Assembly: GCA_022572185.1 (NCBI GenBank)
Contig: JACZWL010000036.1
Location: forward strand, 1-33,250
Length of the DNA: 33,250 bases
Source of the DNA: Pseudomonadota bacterium
GTDB taxonomy: Bacteria > Pseudomonadota > Gammaproteobacteria > Steroidobacterales > Woeseiaceae
Direction of reading: 5' to 3'
Below, piece after piece: positions 1-7,758 of this stretch. The notes beneath the pieces were generated by a model. The model was not told the origin of the DNA, did no database searches, and worked only from the letters and a program-made list of their open reading frames with translations. How positions within the stretch are numbered: position 1 is the first letter of the stretch; every line of letters begins with the position of its first letter. Both the position numbers and the translations under genes were made by a program.

Positions 1-2
1 AC

Positions 3-131
3 AAGCAAGTGGCATATGCCAAGGTCCTCCGGCGCAAACACGCGGGCATTTTTAAGCACTTCAAGCAAGGAATCGTCCAGGCGCAAAAGGGGCGATATAT
101 TACACTAGCGAAGCAGCCCCTGTGTCATTAG
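3..131 (+). CDS. C-terminal tail of an unidentified protein (partial)
   Basis: The third forward frame is open from the window edge to a TAG at 129-131 and gives about 42 residues rich in Lys and Arg, ending ITLAKQPLCH. The stop lies 17 nt before the queF start, so the two could be cotranscribed. I do not recognise the family. Another forward frame is also open for most of this stretch, so coding status rests on plausible composition and close spacing to queF. Confidence 0.35.
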   Translation, partial: KQVAYAKVLRRKHAGIFKHFKQGIVQAQKGRYITLAKQPLCH

Positions 132-148
132 CTAAGGAGTAAATCTGG

Positions 149-958
149 ATGCCCGGCAAATCCCTACTCGGCGAGAAAGCGGAATATCGAAGCAGTTATT
201 CGCCGGATCTCCTCCAGCCGATTCCACGCGAGGAAAACCGGCGGATTCTCGGCCTCGCCGCCGAGTTGCCTTTTCACGGGGAAGATATCTGGAACGCCTA
301 CGAATTGACCTGGCTAAACATGAGGGGCAAGCCTCAGGTGGCGACTGCGGAACTCCGTTTCCCTGCGGATTCCCCGAACATCATCGAGTCGAAGTCGATG
401 AAGTTGTACCTGGACTCGCTTTCCATGACGCAATACCAGGGACCAGACACTGTCACAAAAGCAATTCTTGCAGACCTGTCCAGAGCCGCCGGGGCCCCGG
501 TCACGGTGCAGCTGCATCCGCTTATCGCCTCGGGATCCATCAGGGAATTCCCCGGCAACTGTATTGACAATCTGGACGTCGATTGTGGCAGTGAGAATGT
601 CGATCCCGACATCCTCAGTTACGCGAGTGACGCCACCGTGTCCGAGGCGCTGACTTCGAATTTGCTCCGCAGTTTGTGCCCGGTCACCGGCCAGCCGGAT
701 TCGGGCGGCATTTTGATTCGCTACCATGGACGACAGATCGATCCGGGCTCTCTGCTTCGTTACATCGTTTCTTATCGCAAGCACCAGGACTTCCACGAGA
801 GCTGTGTCGAGCGCATCTTTCTCGACATCAAAAAGCAGTGTGGCCCGGAGCGGCTAAGCGTATATGCACGCTATAATCGCCGCGGCGGATTGGATATCAA
901 TCCGTTTCGCAGTGATTTCGAACCGACGGCCGAGAACCTGAGACTCTGGCGGCAATAA
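149..958 (+). CDS. queF: NADPH-dependent 7-cyano-7-deazaguanine reductase QueF
   Basis: QueF reduces preQ0 to preQ1 with NADPH in queuosine biosynthesis; it is cytosolic. The 269-residue length fits the bimodular (E. coli type, about 280 aa) class rather than the short unimodular class. The N-terminal module holds the substrate-binding ESKSMKLYL segment (residues 80-88). The C-terminal module holds the catalytic Cys177 in SLCPVTGQPDSGG with a following Asp184, and HES near residue 216. The ATG at 149 has a good AAGGAG at 134-139, 9 nt upstream. The gene is convergent with ribA, and a perfect 10-bp hairpin follows its stop. QueF and GTP cyclohydrolases both belong to GTP-derived pteridine, deazapurine and flavin metabolism, but ribA is on the opposite strand, so no operon link is claimed. 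Confidence 0.96.
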   Translation: MPGKSLLGEKAEYRSSYSPDLLQPIPREENRRILGLAAELPFHGEDIWNAYELTWLNMRGKPQVATAELRFPADSPNIIESKSMKLYLDSLSMTQYQGPDTVTKAILADLSRAAGAPVTVQLHPLIASGSIREFPGNCIDNLDVDCGSENVDPDILSYASDATVSEALTSNLLRSLCPVTGQPDSGGILIRYHGRQIDPGSLLRYIVSYRKHQDFHESCVERIFLDIKKQCGPERLSVYARYNRRGGLDINPFRSDFEPTAENLRLWRQ

Positions 959-963
959 CTGGT

Positions 964-985
964 ATCGCCCGTCCTGACGGGCGAT
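964..985. terminator. Perfect hairpin between convergent queF and ribA
   Basis: ATCGCCCGTC and GACGGGCGAT form a perfect 10-bp stem with a CT loop between the two convergent stops. There is no clear T tract, so termination is inferred from position. The 19 nt GCCCGTCCTGACGGGCGAT (967-985) recur exactly at 28667-28685 and belong to the dispersed repeat family described in the findings. Confidence 0.55.
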
Positions 986-993
986 GTGATTCC

Positions 994-1029
994 GGGGTCT
1001 GTCCCGGGGTCTGTCCCGGGGTCTGGCCC
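994..1029. repeat. Three tandem 12-bp units (GGGGTCTGTCCC)
   Basis: GGGGTCTGTCCC occurs at 994-1005 and 1006-1017, and GGGGTCTGGCCC follows at 1018-1029. It ends just before the ribA stop codon. Unit ends GGGG and CCC pair across unit borders (CCCGGGG), so the array can form several alternative small hairpins. Confidence 0.85.
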
Positions 1030-1032
1030 CAT

Positions 1033-1848
1033 TTATTCGATGTCTTCCGGATCGAGTTTGTGGCCCCAATCGCGTTTGGCCGACAGATAGTCGCGGTTTG
1101 CGTCGCCCACCCCGATAACATGCTTGACCGGCGTGATATTCCTCAGCCCATGCTCGTTGAGGTCATCTACTTTCTTGGGATTGTTTGTGAGGAGTCGAAA
1201 TGGCCGGTCTCCCTGGAAGTACTTCAACAGCGACGCGGCATCCACGAAATCTCGTGAATCATCCGGCAGCCCGAGGCTTCGATTCGCCTGGTAAGTATTC
1301 TCACCCGAGTCCTGCAGCAGATAAGTCGCCGCTTTTGCCCACAACCCGATGCCCCTGCCTTCGTGCCCCGACATGTAAATGATCATGCCGCCTGCCGTAT
1401 CGGCGGCGATGCGCTCCAGCGCCGAGACAAACTGCGGTCCGCATTCGCAACGCATCGAACCGAACACATCACCCGTCAGGCAGCTGGAGTGAACACGAAT
1501 AAGTGGATTCTCCCAGTTCGCGGGCTCACCCATGATCAATACGCTGTTCACGGCCATTGACGACGCAAGGAGGGCAAATGACCGCTGACCACCACGTTCG
1601 CGCAGTTCATCGGCGAGTTCCTGAGCCTGACTCAATTCAGTGTGCCGCACGCTTGCATACCACTGAACATCGTAACGCTTACCGTCCCGCTCAAGCGGCA
1701 GCGGAATCGGGCCGAGTATGCTGATCGCCCCGGCGCCAGGAACCGGCGCCTGATTCGCGTCGGTCAGCTGGCCCTCGGTGTCGATCCGGATGAGCTTGCC
1801 CTGCTCGACCAGCCTGGTGCGAACGCTTGGATCGATATAGGTGAACAT
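1033..1848 (-). CDS. ribA: GTP cyclohydrolase II
   Basis: GTP cyclohydrolase II opens GTP to the first committed intermediate of riboflavin synthesis and is a cytosolic zinc enzyme. The zinc ligands are visible as C-x10-C-x-C in CLTGDVFGSMRCEC. GHEGRGIGL and the C-terminal LLTNNPKKV segment are family hallmarks. At 271 residues it is about 75 longer than E. coli RibA (near 196). The extra length is an N-terminal region (residues 1-85) without a recognisable DHBP-synthase motif, so this is not a fused RibBA. The start is ATG at 1848 without a strong Shine-Dalgarno site. Just upstream, GAGAGA-N6-TCTCTC (1852-1869) could form a hairpin in the leader or act as an operator. It is divergent from the tetR operon. 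Confidence 0.93.
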   Translation of the reverse strand: MFTYIDPSVRTRLVEQGKLIRIDTEGQLTDANQAPVPGAGAISILGPIPLPLERDGKRYDVQWYASVRHTELSQAQELADELRERGGQRSFALLASSMAVNSVLIMGEPANWENPLIRVHSSCLTGDVFGSMRCECGPQFVSALERIAADTAGGMIIYMSGHEGRGIGLWAKAATYLLQDSGENTYQANRSLGLPDDSRDFVDAASLLKYFQGDRPFRLLTNNPKKVDDLNEHGLRNITPVKHVIGVGDANRDYLSAKRDWGHKLDPEDIE

Positions 1849-1931
1849 GCCGAGAGACTACCATCTCTCCCGCGAGCTGAGCATTGCCGCAGGCATTGTC
1901 CGCGCTGCCGCAGGCTTCCAATAGATAATGC

Positions 1932-1982
1932 TTGCTGACCGATGAGTCAGCTATTATACTTACTGACCCAGCAGTCATTAAG
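1932..1982 (+). promoter_or_regulatory. Promoter with two tandem TGAC-N6-GTCA operators ahead of tetR
   Basis: A sigma-70-like promoter can be read as TTGCTG (1932-1937), a 17-bp spacer and TATACT (1955-1960). Two dyads with the same half-sites overlap it: GCTGAC-N6-GTCAGC at 1934-1951 and CTTACTGAC-N6-GTCATTAAG at 1959-1982. The shared core is TGAC-N6-GTCA, repeated 28 bp apart. One covers the -35 and spacer, the other the -10 and start region. This suits autorepression by the TetR protein encoded next, and may also affect divergent ribA. Confidence 0.7.
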
Positions 1983-1994
1983 ATAGGATTTTCC

Positions 1995-2636
1995 ATGCCA
2001 CAGCCACGTTTTCAGCGGCGCAAGGAGCAGCGGCCGGCAGAAATAACCCAGGCGGCGCTGGAGGCGTTCGCGGAACATGGTTATGCCGCAACCCGCGTTG
2101 ACGACGTCGCCAAACGAGCCGGCGTCAGCAAGGGCCTGCTCTACCTCTACTTCAAGACCAAGGAAGAGTTGTTCAAGGCTGTCATACGCAGTGTGGTGGT
2201 GCCACGAATTGACGCCCTGAAAACCGACATCGCCGATACGGAACTGTCGGCAGAAGAGTTTCTGCGGGGGCCCTTCCTCGAATTCATCAAGAAATTACCG
2301 GACTCGCCGGCGCGCATCGTCGTACGTCTCATGATTGCTGAGGGGCCAAAGCATCCAGACCTCACAGCGTATTACTGTGACAAGGTCATTTCCGGTGGCT
2401 TGGCCGCGCTACGGCAACTGATCAGCCGCGGCGTCAGGCAGGGGGAATTCCGCCAATCGAGTCTCGATGAGTTTCCGCAATTATTGGTTGCTCCTGCTCT
2501 GCTATCAATAGTCTGGAGGACGCTGTTTCAGAAGCACTATCCCCTTGACACAGACAAACTTCTTGAGACCCACATCGAACTTATTCTTCGTGCAATCAAG
2601 GTGGAGCAAGGCGACGCACGCGGAGGTGCGATGTGA
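1995..2636 (+). CDS. TetR/AcrR family transcriptional repressor of the efflux operon
   Basis: A 213-residue TetR-type protein. The N-terminal helix-turn-helix is clear: ITQAALEAFAEHGYAATRVD, then VAKRAGVSKGLLYLYFKTKEE. The C-terminal ligand domain (about 60-213) is variable, as usual. The ATG at 1995 is preferred because MPQPRFQRRKEQRP starts like a TetR N terminus; the upstream in-frame start at 1932 would place coding sequence across the promoter and both operator dyads. It is the first gene of a four-gene run (TetR, HlyD, ABC ATPase, ABC permease) in which each gene overlaps the next by 4 nt. It most likely represses that operon from the TGAC-N6-GTCA sites. The inducer is unknown. Confidence 0.92.
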   Translation: MPQPRFQRRKEQRPAEITQAALEAFAEHGYAATRVDDVAKRAGVSKGLLYLYFKTKEELFKAVIRSVVVPRIDALKTDIADTELSAEEFLRGPFLEFIKKLPDSPARIVVRLMIAEGPKHPDLTAYYCDKVISGGLAALRQLISRGVRQGEFRQSSLDEFPQLLVAPALLSIVWRTLFQKHYPLDTDKLLETHIELILRAIKVEQGDARGGAM

Positions 2637-3613
2637 AAACTTTACGGTCCCTGATTCCATTGTCGATATGTGCCGCAACTGCCGTCGCCATTGCCGGCTG
2701 CGATTCGTCCGGTGACGACACGAGAGTTGTTGGCCAGCTCGAGTCCGACCGGATTGAAATCACCGCCGAAGTTTTCGAGCCGATTGTGGAGATCTTCGTA
2801 AAGGAAGGACAGCGCGTTACGGCCGGAGACCTTCTTTTGCAGCAGGACAACCGGCGAATATTATCCAGGATCAGGGAAACCAAGGCAGCGCTCGCACAAA
2901 GCAAGGCAAGGCTGGATGAACTCGTTCGAGGGCCGCGAAAGGAACAAATCGCCGCCGGCCGTGCAAATGTGCAGGGCGCAACCCACGAGCTCGAATTCCG
3001 CAAGACCGAGTACGCGCGTGCGCAAATGGTTTTCCAACGGGACCTCGCATCGCCGGAAACGCTGGACCGTGCCAAGGCAGAACTGGACAGGGCAGAAGCC
3101 AATCTCCAGGTACAACAAGCACGGTTGGAGGAAATGCTGAGCGGCACGACGATCGAGGAGTTGGCACAGGCTCAACAGGCAGTGCAGCAGATCGAGGCCA
3201 GACTATCGATACTGCAGATAGATCTCGAGCGTCACGCTCCGCTTGCGCCGGTTGACGGGATTGTCGACAGCAGGCTGTATGAGCCTGGAGAGCGTCCGGC
3301 GATTGGCAAACCGATGCTGATCCTGCTGTCGGGCGAACAACCTTACGCGCGGGTCTACGTGCCGGAGTTATTGCGGGTTCGTCTTTCGCCAGGAACAGAT
3401 GCGCGCGTGTATGTTGACGGATTAGCAGAACCTCTGGATGGAACAGTCAGGTGGGTATCCAGTGAAGCTGCGTTCACACCCTACTTTTCCCTGACCGAAA
3501 GAGACCGTGGGCGGCTCAGTTACATCGCAAAGATCGACATACTTAATGTTGATCGACGATTGCCTGACGGCGTGCCCGTAGAGGTCGAATTGATACTTGA
3601 CGCAGCTGAATGA
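2633..3613 (+). CDS. HlyD-family periplasmic adaptor lipoprotein
   Basis: A membrane-fusion adaptor subunit of an ABC efflux system. It starts at GTG 2633, overlapping the tetR stop, with GGAGG at 2622-2626. Residues 1-23 form a lipoprotein signal with lipobox AIAGC (Cys23), so it is probably anchored to a membrane on the periplasmic side. A biotinyl-lipoyl-like segment (about 45-75, EPIVEIFVKEGQRVTAGDLL) is followed by a long alpha-helical coiled-coil hairpin (about 85-200, rich in Ala, Gln, Glu and Arg). A beta-barrel region comes after it (LAPVDGIVDSRLYEPGE). The layout resembles YbhG/YhiI adaptors that work with ABC-2 exporters. The substrate cannot be deduced. Confidence 0.9.
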   Translation: MKTLRSLIPLSICAATAVAIAGCDSSGDDTRVVGQLESDRIEITAEVFEPIVEIFVKEGQRVTAGDLLLQQDNRRILSRIRETKAALAQSKARLDELVRGPRKEQIAAGRANVQGATHELEFRKTEYARAQMVFQRDLASPETLDRAKAELDRAEANLQVQQARLEEMLSGTTIEELAQAQQAVQQIEARLSILQIDLERHAPLAPVDGIVDSRLYEPGERPAIGKPMLILLSGEQPYARVYVPELLRVRLSPGTDARVYVDGLAEPLDGTVRWVSSEAAFTPYFSLTERDRGRLSYIAKIDILNVDRRLPDGVPVEVELILDAAE

Positions 3614-4566
3614 ACGTCGTGAACACCGATCTCGTCATCAAGGCACGGGGCCTCAGCAAGAATTTTGGAAATCTCGCAGCCGTCAGTGATCTCGATCTCG
3701 ATGTACCACGCGCCATGATCTACGGCTTTCTGGGCCCGAACGGCTCCGGAAAATCAACAACGATTCGCATGCTATGCGGTCTGTTGACGCCCTCGAGTGG
3801 CAGCGCAGTTGTACTCGGCACTGAAGTGCCCGGTGACACCGAAGCACTCAAACCTCGCATCGGCTATATGACGCAGAAGTTCTCTTTGTATGGTGATTTG
3901 ACCTGTATTGAGAATCTTCGCTTCATAGCCGACATCTATAGCTACCCGCGCGAGAAAAAAGCGGCGCGAATAAATGAGCTCATCCACAAGTACGACTTGA
4001 CTGCACAAGTGCATCAATTCACCGGTACATTGAGTGGCGGTGAAAAACAAAGACTCGCCCTCGCCTGCGCAGTACTTCACAAGCCCGAGCTGTTGTTTCT
4101 TGACGAGCCGACAAGCGCCGTCGATCCAAAGTCCCGACGCGATTTCTGGGCGAGTTTGTTTGAACTGGTGGAGATGGGAACGACTATTCTCGTATCGACG
4201 CATTACATGGATGAAGCAGAACGCTGCCATCGCCTGGCCATTCTGGACCACGGCACAAAGGTTGCGGACGGTACGCCGACGGATCTGCAGGCCAGCACAG
4301 GCATGACTGTTATCGAGGTGCTGGCGGACAATCCGGCCAGGGCCCAGGCCCTTATCAAGCGGCTCCCGGACGTAACGAGCGTTACGCAACTTGGCTTAAA
4401 GCTCAGGGTATTGATTCCAAACACTACTCCCGAACCGCTGTCGCTCGTTACAACGATGCTGTCCGAGCACGATATTCATGCAAGCACCGAAGAAGTTCCT
4501 GCATCACTCGAAGACGTCTTCGTGGCCGTGACTCAGAAAAAACGAGCGCCGGAGACTTCAGAATGA
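3610..4566 (+). CDS. ABC-2 type exporter ATP-binding subunit
   Basis: A 318-residue single-domain ABC ATPase. Walker A GPNGSGKST (residues 42-50), the Q-loop region (MTQKFSLY), signature LSGGEKQRLALA and Walker B LLFLDEPTSAVD are all intact, with a switch His in STHYMDEAE. The last 100 residues form the C-terminal domain usual in ABC-2 exporter ATPases (VTSVTQLGLKLRVL and LEDVFVAVT). The start overlaps the adaptor stop as ATGA, and the stop overlaps the permease start in the same way. It resembles one half of YbhF or RbbA, which carry two such domains. Here there is only one ATPase and one permease, so the active transporter is probably a homodimer of each. Confidence 0.94.
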   Translation: MNVVNTDLVIKARGLSKNFGNLAAVSDLDLDVPRAMIYGFLGPNGSGKSTTIRMLCGLLTPSSGSAVVLGTEVPGDTEALKPRIGYMTQKFSLYGDLTCIENLRFIADIYSYPREKKAARINELIHKYDLTAQVHQFTGTLSGGEKQRLALACAVLHKPELLFLDEPTSAVDPKSRRDFWASLFELVEMGTTILVSTHYMDEAERCHRLAILDHGTKVADGTPTDLQASTGMTVIEVLADNPARAQALIKRLPDVTSVTQLGLKLRVLIPNTTPEPLSLVTTMLSEHDIHASTEEVPASLEDVFVAVTQKKRAPETSE

Positions 4567-5663
4567 ATTCGCTGGGCCGCCTGTTCGCCGTTATGGGCAA
4601 GGAATTACGCCAACTTCGCCGCGACAGGCTTACGTTTGCGATGATTGTCGGCATACCGATCATGCAAATTCTCCTGTTCGGCTATGCCATCAATACCGAC
4701 GTAAGAAATCTCAAGTCGGCTATCGCCGATCAGGCCGGCACGCACTTGTCGCGGCAATTCATCTCTGATCTGAAACAGACGCAGGTGCTCGATTTTCAGT
4801 ATGTCGTCGAGACGCCAATGGAAATCGAGGAACTTCTTCGTACGGGGCGGATTTCAGCCGGCGTCTATATTCCGTACGACTTCGACCGGCGTGTCATTGA
4901 CGGCAACAGATTTGCTGCCCATTTGCTGGTCGATGGTGCGGATCCAACTATCGTGGGGGTTGCAAACCAATTGCGCAGCATGCGCGTCACCTTCGATACC
5001 TGGGAAGCACCATCAGAGTCTGCAGGAACCCTCGAAGTTCGACCTTTTTATAATCCCGATCAACGTTCTGCTGTCTATGTTGTGCCTGGGTTAATCGGCA
5101 TCATTCTTACATTTACAATGATGCTGTTCACGGCAGTCTCAATTGTGCGCGAGCGAGAACTCGGAAACCTGGAACTACTTATCAACACTCCGGTAAGAAC
5201 AATCGAACTAATGGTCGGAAAAGTGGTTCCGTATATTGTCATTGGACTCGTCCAGCTCGGACTGATTGTCGCCGTCGGACAACTACTGTTTAACGTACCT
5301 CTGCGAGGCAGTTTTGTAGATCTCTATCTGGCAGCGTCGGTTTTCATAGCCGCCAATCTTGCACTCGGTCTTTTTGTATCGACCATAGTCAAGACTCAGT
5401 TTCAGGCGATTCAGGCAACAATCTTCATGATAATGCCGTCGATTCTAATAACCGGTTTCATATTTCCGTTCGATGGAATGCCCAAAATCATCCAATACAT
5501 CGGGGAAATACTGCCAAACACGCATTTCATCCGCATGACTCGAGGCATCATGCTACGCGATGCCTCTCTCGGTGACATGGCAAGCGAGCTCTTGATCCTG
5601 GTGGTATTTACCTTTGTCGCAATGACCGCGGCTATTTTACGATTCTCGAAACGCCTGGACTAG
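4563..5663 (+). CDS. ABC-2 type exporter permease
   Basis: A 366-residue ABC-2 permease of the YhhJ/YbhR type. The first membrane segment (about residues 22-42, FAMIVGIPIMQILLFGYAIN) is followed by a large extracytoplasmic domain (about 45-175). Five further hydrophobic segments follow, with the family motif around RERELGNLELLINTPV on the cytoplasmic side and PNTHFIRMTRGIMLRDA near the end. It is the last gene of the TetR-controlled operon. Its TAG stop (5661-5663) is the first CTAG of a 37-bp palindromic repeat, so insertion of that repeat may have set the present C terminus. Confidence 0.93.
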   Translation: MNSLGRLFAVMGKELRQLRRDRLTFAMIVGIPIMQILLFGYAINTDVRNLKSAIADQAGTHLSRQFISDLKQTQVLDFQYVVETPMEIEELLRTGRISAGVYIPYDFDRRVIDGNRFAAHLLVDGADPTIVGVANQLRSMRVTFDTWEAPSESAGTLEVRPFYNPDQRSAVYVVPGLIGIILTFTMMLFTAVSIVRERELGNLELLINTPVRTIELMVGKVVPYIVIGLVQLGLIVAVGQLLFNVPLRGSFVDLYLAASVFIAANLALGLFVSTIVKTQFQAIQATIFMIMPSILITGFIFPFDGMPKIIQYIGEILPNTHFIRMTRGIMLRDASLGDMASELLILVVFTFVAMTAAILRFSKRLD

Positions 5664-5696
5664 TACTTCATCAATATCACCTTGACGGAGTACTAG
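5660..5696. repeat. 37-bp CTAG-bounded palindromic repeat, copy 1
   Basis: CTAGTACTTCATCA and TGACGGAGTACTAG can pair as a 14-bp stem with one mismatched position around a short loop (ATATCACCT). The reverse complement of this copy matches 23522-23558 at 35 of 37 positions. Both end CTAG sequences carry stop codons: TAG at 5661-5663 for the plus-strand permease and TAG (as CTA, 5693-5695) for the minus-strand antiporter. It fills the whole gap between two convergent genes and may also terminate both transcripts. Confidence 0.9.
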
Positions 5697-6973
5697 ATGG
5701 ACCTGGCGGCCGCGGCATTGTAATACGGCCGCCACCAGCGGATCGTCAATGGCACGGCAACGTTCAGGAAAAATGCCGTGATCATCAAAGTAAAGAATGC
5801 GTCGACATGCAGGATCTGGTGCTGAACGTAGGCGATATCCATGACGACGAACGCCAGCTCCGCCCGCCCGAGCATGCCGAAGCCGATCATCAGGCTTTGG
5901 TGCCAGGTCATGCCACCTGTGTATTTCGCCGCTAAGCCCGCCGTGGAAACCTGAACCAGAAAAAGCCCGATTGTCAGGGCGGCAGCGTACGGCAGTATTC
6001 GCAACATCAGCTCCCAGTCGAAGAGCAGCTTTGCGCCAAGATCGACAAAAAAGACCGGGCCTATCCAGAGGAATGCGGCATTGTCGATGATAATTTTCGT
6101 TTCCTCATAAGCGCTTTCAACCCGCCCGACGTAAACGCCGGTCTCTTTTTTATCATCGATATGGAAATACTCTTCCTTGACGATCAGGCCCGCCATATAT
6201 GCGCCGATGGCCGGATGAAAGCCGAAGTAGCTGGCCAGCAGGCCGACCACCAGGGCAACCAGCAGAATAACCAGCGTCGCATAACGTCCGTGGTCGAAGG
6301 TCAGCATGTGCTTTACGCCGAACCGCCCGATAATGGGTACATGCCGGAACCAGCCGGACGGTTTATGCGGAAAAATCCAGGCGCCGATGATTGTGACGAG
6401 AACAAAGAAAAGCGCTGCTTTGCCGCCTGTAATTACCAGGCTCGCCATGCTGAACGACTCCTGGCCGACGGCAAGCGGCACCATAATGGCCAGTGCCACT
6501 AACGCGCCGATATTATCGATGACGGCAGAGGTCATTATTCTGGTTGCGACAACCGAGTGCTGCAGGCCCTCGCCGCGTAACGACACCATCGTTAACGACA
6601 CAGCCGTGGCGGTCATTGCCAGCGCACACATCAATGAAATATTCGGATCGTTCCAGATAGTGTCGGTGATGACATAGGCAACGGCGAAAGGACCGAGCGC
6701 GCCAAAGAGGGCAATCCCCCAGCTTTTCTTCAGGCTGCTGATAAAATTGTCTGTGGACTCATCGAATCCCAGCGCAAACATGATAAAGATGATGCCGAGT
6801 TCGGCAAATTCGCGAATGAATGGGCCAGATTGTTTCGGCAGAACACCGACGTTGACCAGCAGGAATCCGATAAACAGGTAGAAAAGAACCGGCGTCAGGC
6901 GAGTCTTTTTTGCTGCAACGGCAGCAGCAAAAACTCCGGCCCAGATCAATGCCAGATGAGCTAGTGGATGCAT
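5693..6973 (-). CDS. CPA2-family cation:proton antiporter
   Basis: A 426-residue polytopic membrane protein with about 12 hydrophobic segments from residue 5 to 415, typical of the NhaA/KefB-like monovalent cation:proton antiporter fold. The FAELGIIFIMFALGFDES and AMTATAVSLTMVSL segments resemble the discontinuous helices of CPA2 exchangers, and VIDNIGALVALAIM has a conserved Asp in a membrane helix. No RCK/TrkA-N nucleotide-binding domain follows, so it lacks the regulatory tail of Kef proteins. The start ATG has GGAG 5 nt upstream. It stands alone; ion specificity (Na+ or K+) is not readable. Its stop is supplied by the 37-bp repeat. Confidence 0.88.
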   Translation of the reverse strand: MHPLAHLALIWAGVFAAAVAAKKTRLTPVLFYLFIGFLLVNVGVLPKQSGPFIREFAELGIIFIMFALGFDESTDNFISSLKKSWGIALFGALGPFAVAYVITDTIWNDPNISLMCALAMTATAVSLTMVSLRGEGLQHSVVATRIMTSAVIDNIGALVALAIMVPLAVGQESFSMASLVITGGKAALFFVLVTIIGAWIFPHKPSGWFRHVPIIGRFGVKHMLTFDHGRYATLVILLVALVVGLLASYFGFHPAIGAYMAGLIVKEEYFHIDDKKETGVYVGRVESAYEETKIIIDNAAFLWIGPVFFVDLGAKLLFDWELMLRILPYAAALTIGLFLVQVSTAGLAAKYTGGMTWHQSLMIGFGMLGRAELAFVVMDIAYVQHQILHVDAFFTLMITAFFLNVAVPLTIRWWRPYYNAAAARSI

Positions 6974-7083
6974 TTACTCCAATACCCTATTCCCTTACAC
7001 CCCCATTTGCCGATATCCTACTACACTGAGGGAAGACACTGCGGGGACGCAACGCTATTCGCCAACGTCTGTGGATAAGCATC

Positions 7084-7698
7084 ATGAATAACGACTCTGA
7101 ACAAAAATCGACGGTTTTCATTGTCGATGATGACCAAGCGATTCGCCATGCGATGGAACTGCTGATGCGGTCCGTCGGGCTCGGCTACGAGATTTATCAT
7201 TCTGCGGACGATTTCCTGGCTGCGTTTTCCCATGAGAAAGGGGGCTGCCTGGTACTGGACATTCGCATGCCAGGGCTTGGCGGGCTGGAACTCCAGGACA
7301 AGTTGATTGAAATGCGGAGTTCCCTGCCTATTATCTTTATTACGGGTCACGGCGACGTGCCCATGGCCGTCGAGGCCATGCAAAAAGGCGCGGTCGATTT
7401 TATTCAAAAACCTTTCAGGGATCAGGAGCTGCTCGATCGTATCGGCGAAGCGCTGAAGACGGATCAGGAACGTCGTACTGAACGGGAAGAGCACGCTGAA
7501 GTGCAAAGCCGCGTCAATAAACTCACCAAACGGGAGCACGAGGTTTTCGACCTCGTCGTTACCGGAAAACCGAACAAAGTGATTGCGTACGAACTTGGTG
7601 TCAGTCAGCGCACAGTCGAGATTCATCGCGCAAGAGTCATGGAAAAAATGCAGGCACGATCACTCGCTGATCTTGTCCGCATGCACCTGGCCGCCTGA
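7084..7698 (+). CDS. FixJ-type two-component response regulator
   Basis: A 204-residue regulator of the FixJ/TtrR/StyR class. The receiver domain (about 10-125) has the acidic pair in VDDDQA, phosphoacceptor Asp near residue 60 in LVLDIRMPG, the switch Thr in FITGHGDVPM and Lys in IQKPF. A linker rich in Glu and Arg leads to a LuxR-type helix-turn-helix (about 140-200) with LTKREHEVF and GVSQRTVEIHRARVMEKM. Such proteins bind DNA as phosphorylation-driven dimers. No kinase gene adjoins it. The PAS-PAS hybrid kinase at 15955-17847 is a possible partner because FixL-type kinases pair with FixJ-type regulators, but this is an inference. The start has only a weak ribosome site. Confidence 0.93.
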   Translation: MNNDSEQKSTVFIVDDDQAIRHAMELLMRSVGLGYEIYHSADDFLAAFSHEKGGCLVLDIRMPGLGGLELQDKLIEMRSSLPIIFITGHGDVPMAVEAMQKGAVDFIQKPFRDQELLDRIGEALKTDQERRTEREEHAEVQSRVNKLTKREHEVFDLVVTGKPNKVIAYELGVSQRTVEIHRARVMEKMQARSLADLVRMHLAA

Positions 7699-7758
7699 TC
7701 GGGCTGGCACATTGCCGGCTGGGAATCGCCTGTATCGCGGGCTGCGTGCGGCTCTTGC

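Noticed and set aside
1033-1848. Bifunctional RibBA
   Set aside because: The N-terminal 85 residues are far too short for DHBP synthase (about 200 aa) and have none of its motifs.
7021-7626. 201-residue minus-strand frame over the FixJ-type gene
   Set aside because: The plus-strand frame has an intact receiver and LuxR-type HTH. The opposite frame shows no recognisable domain.
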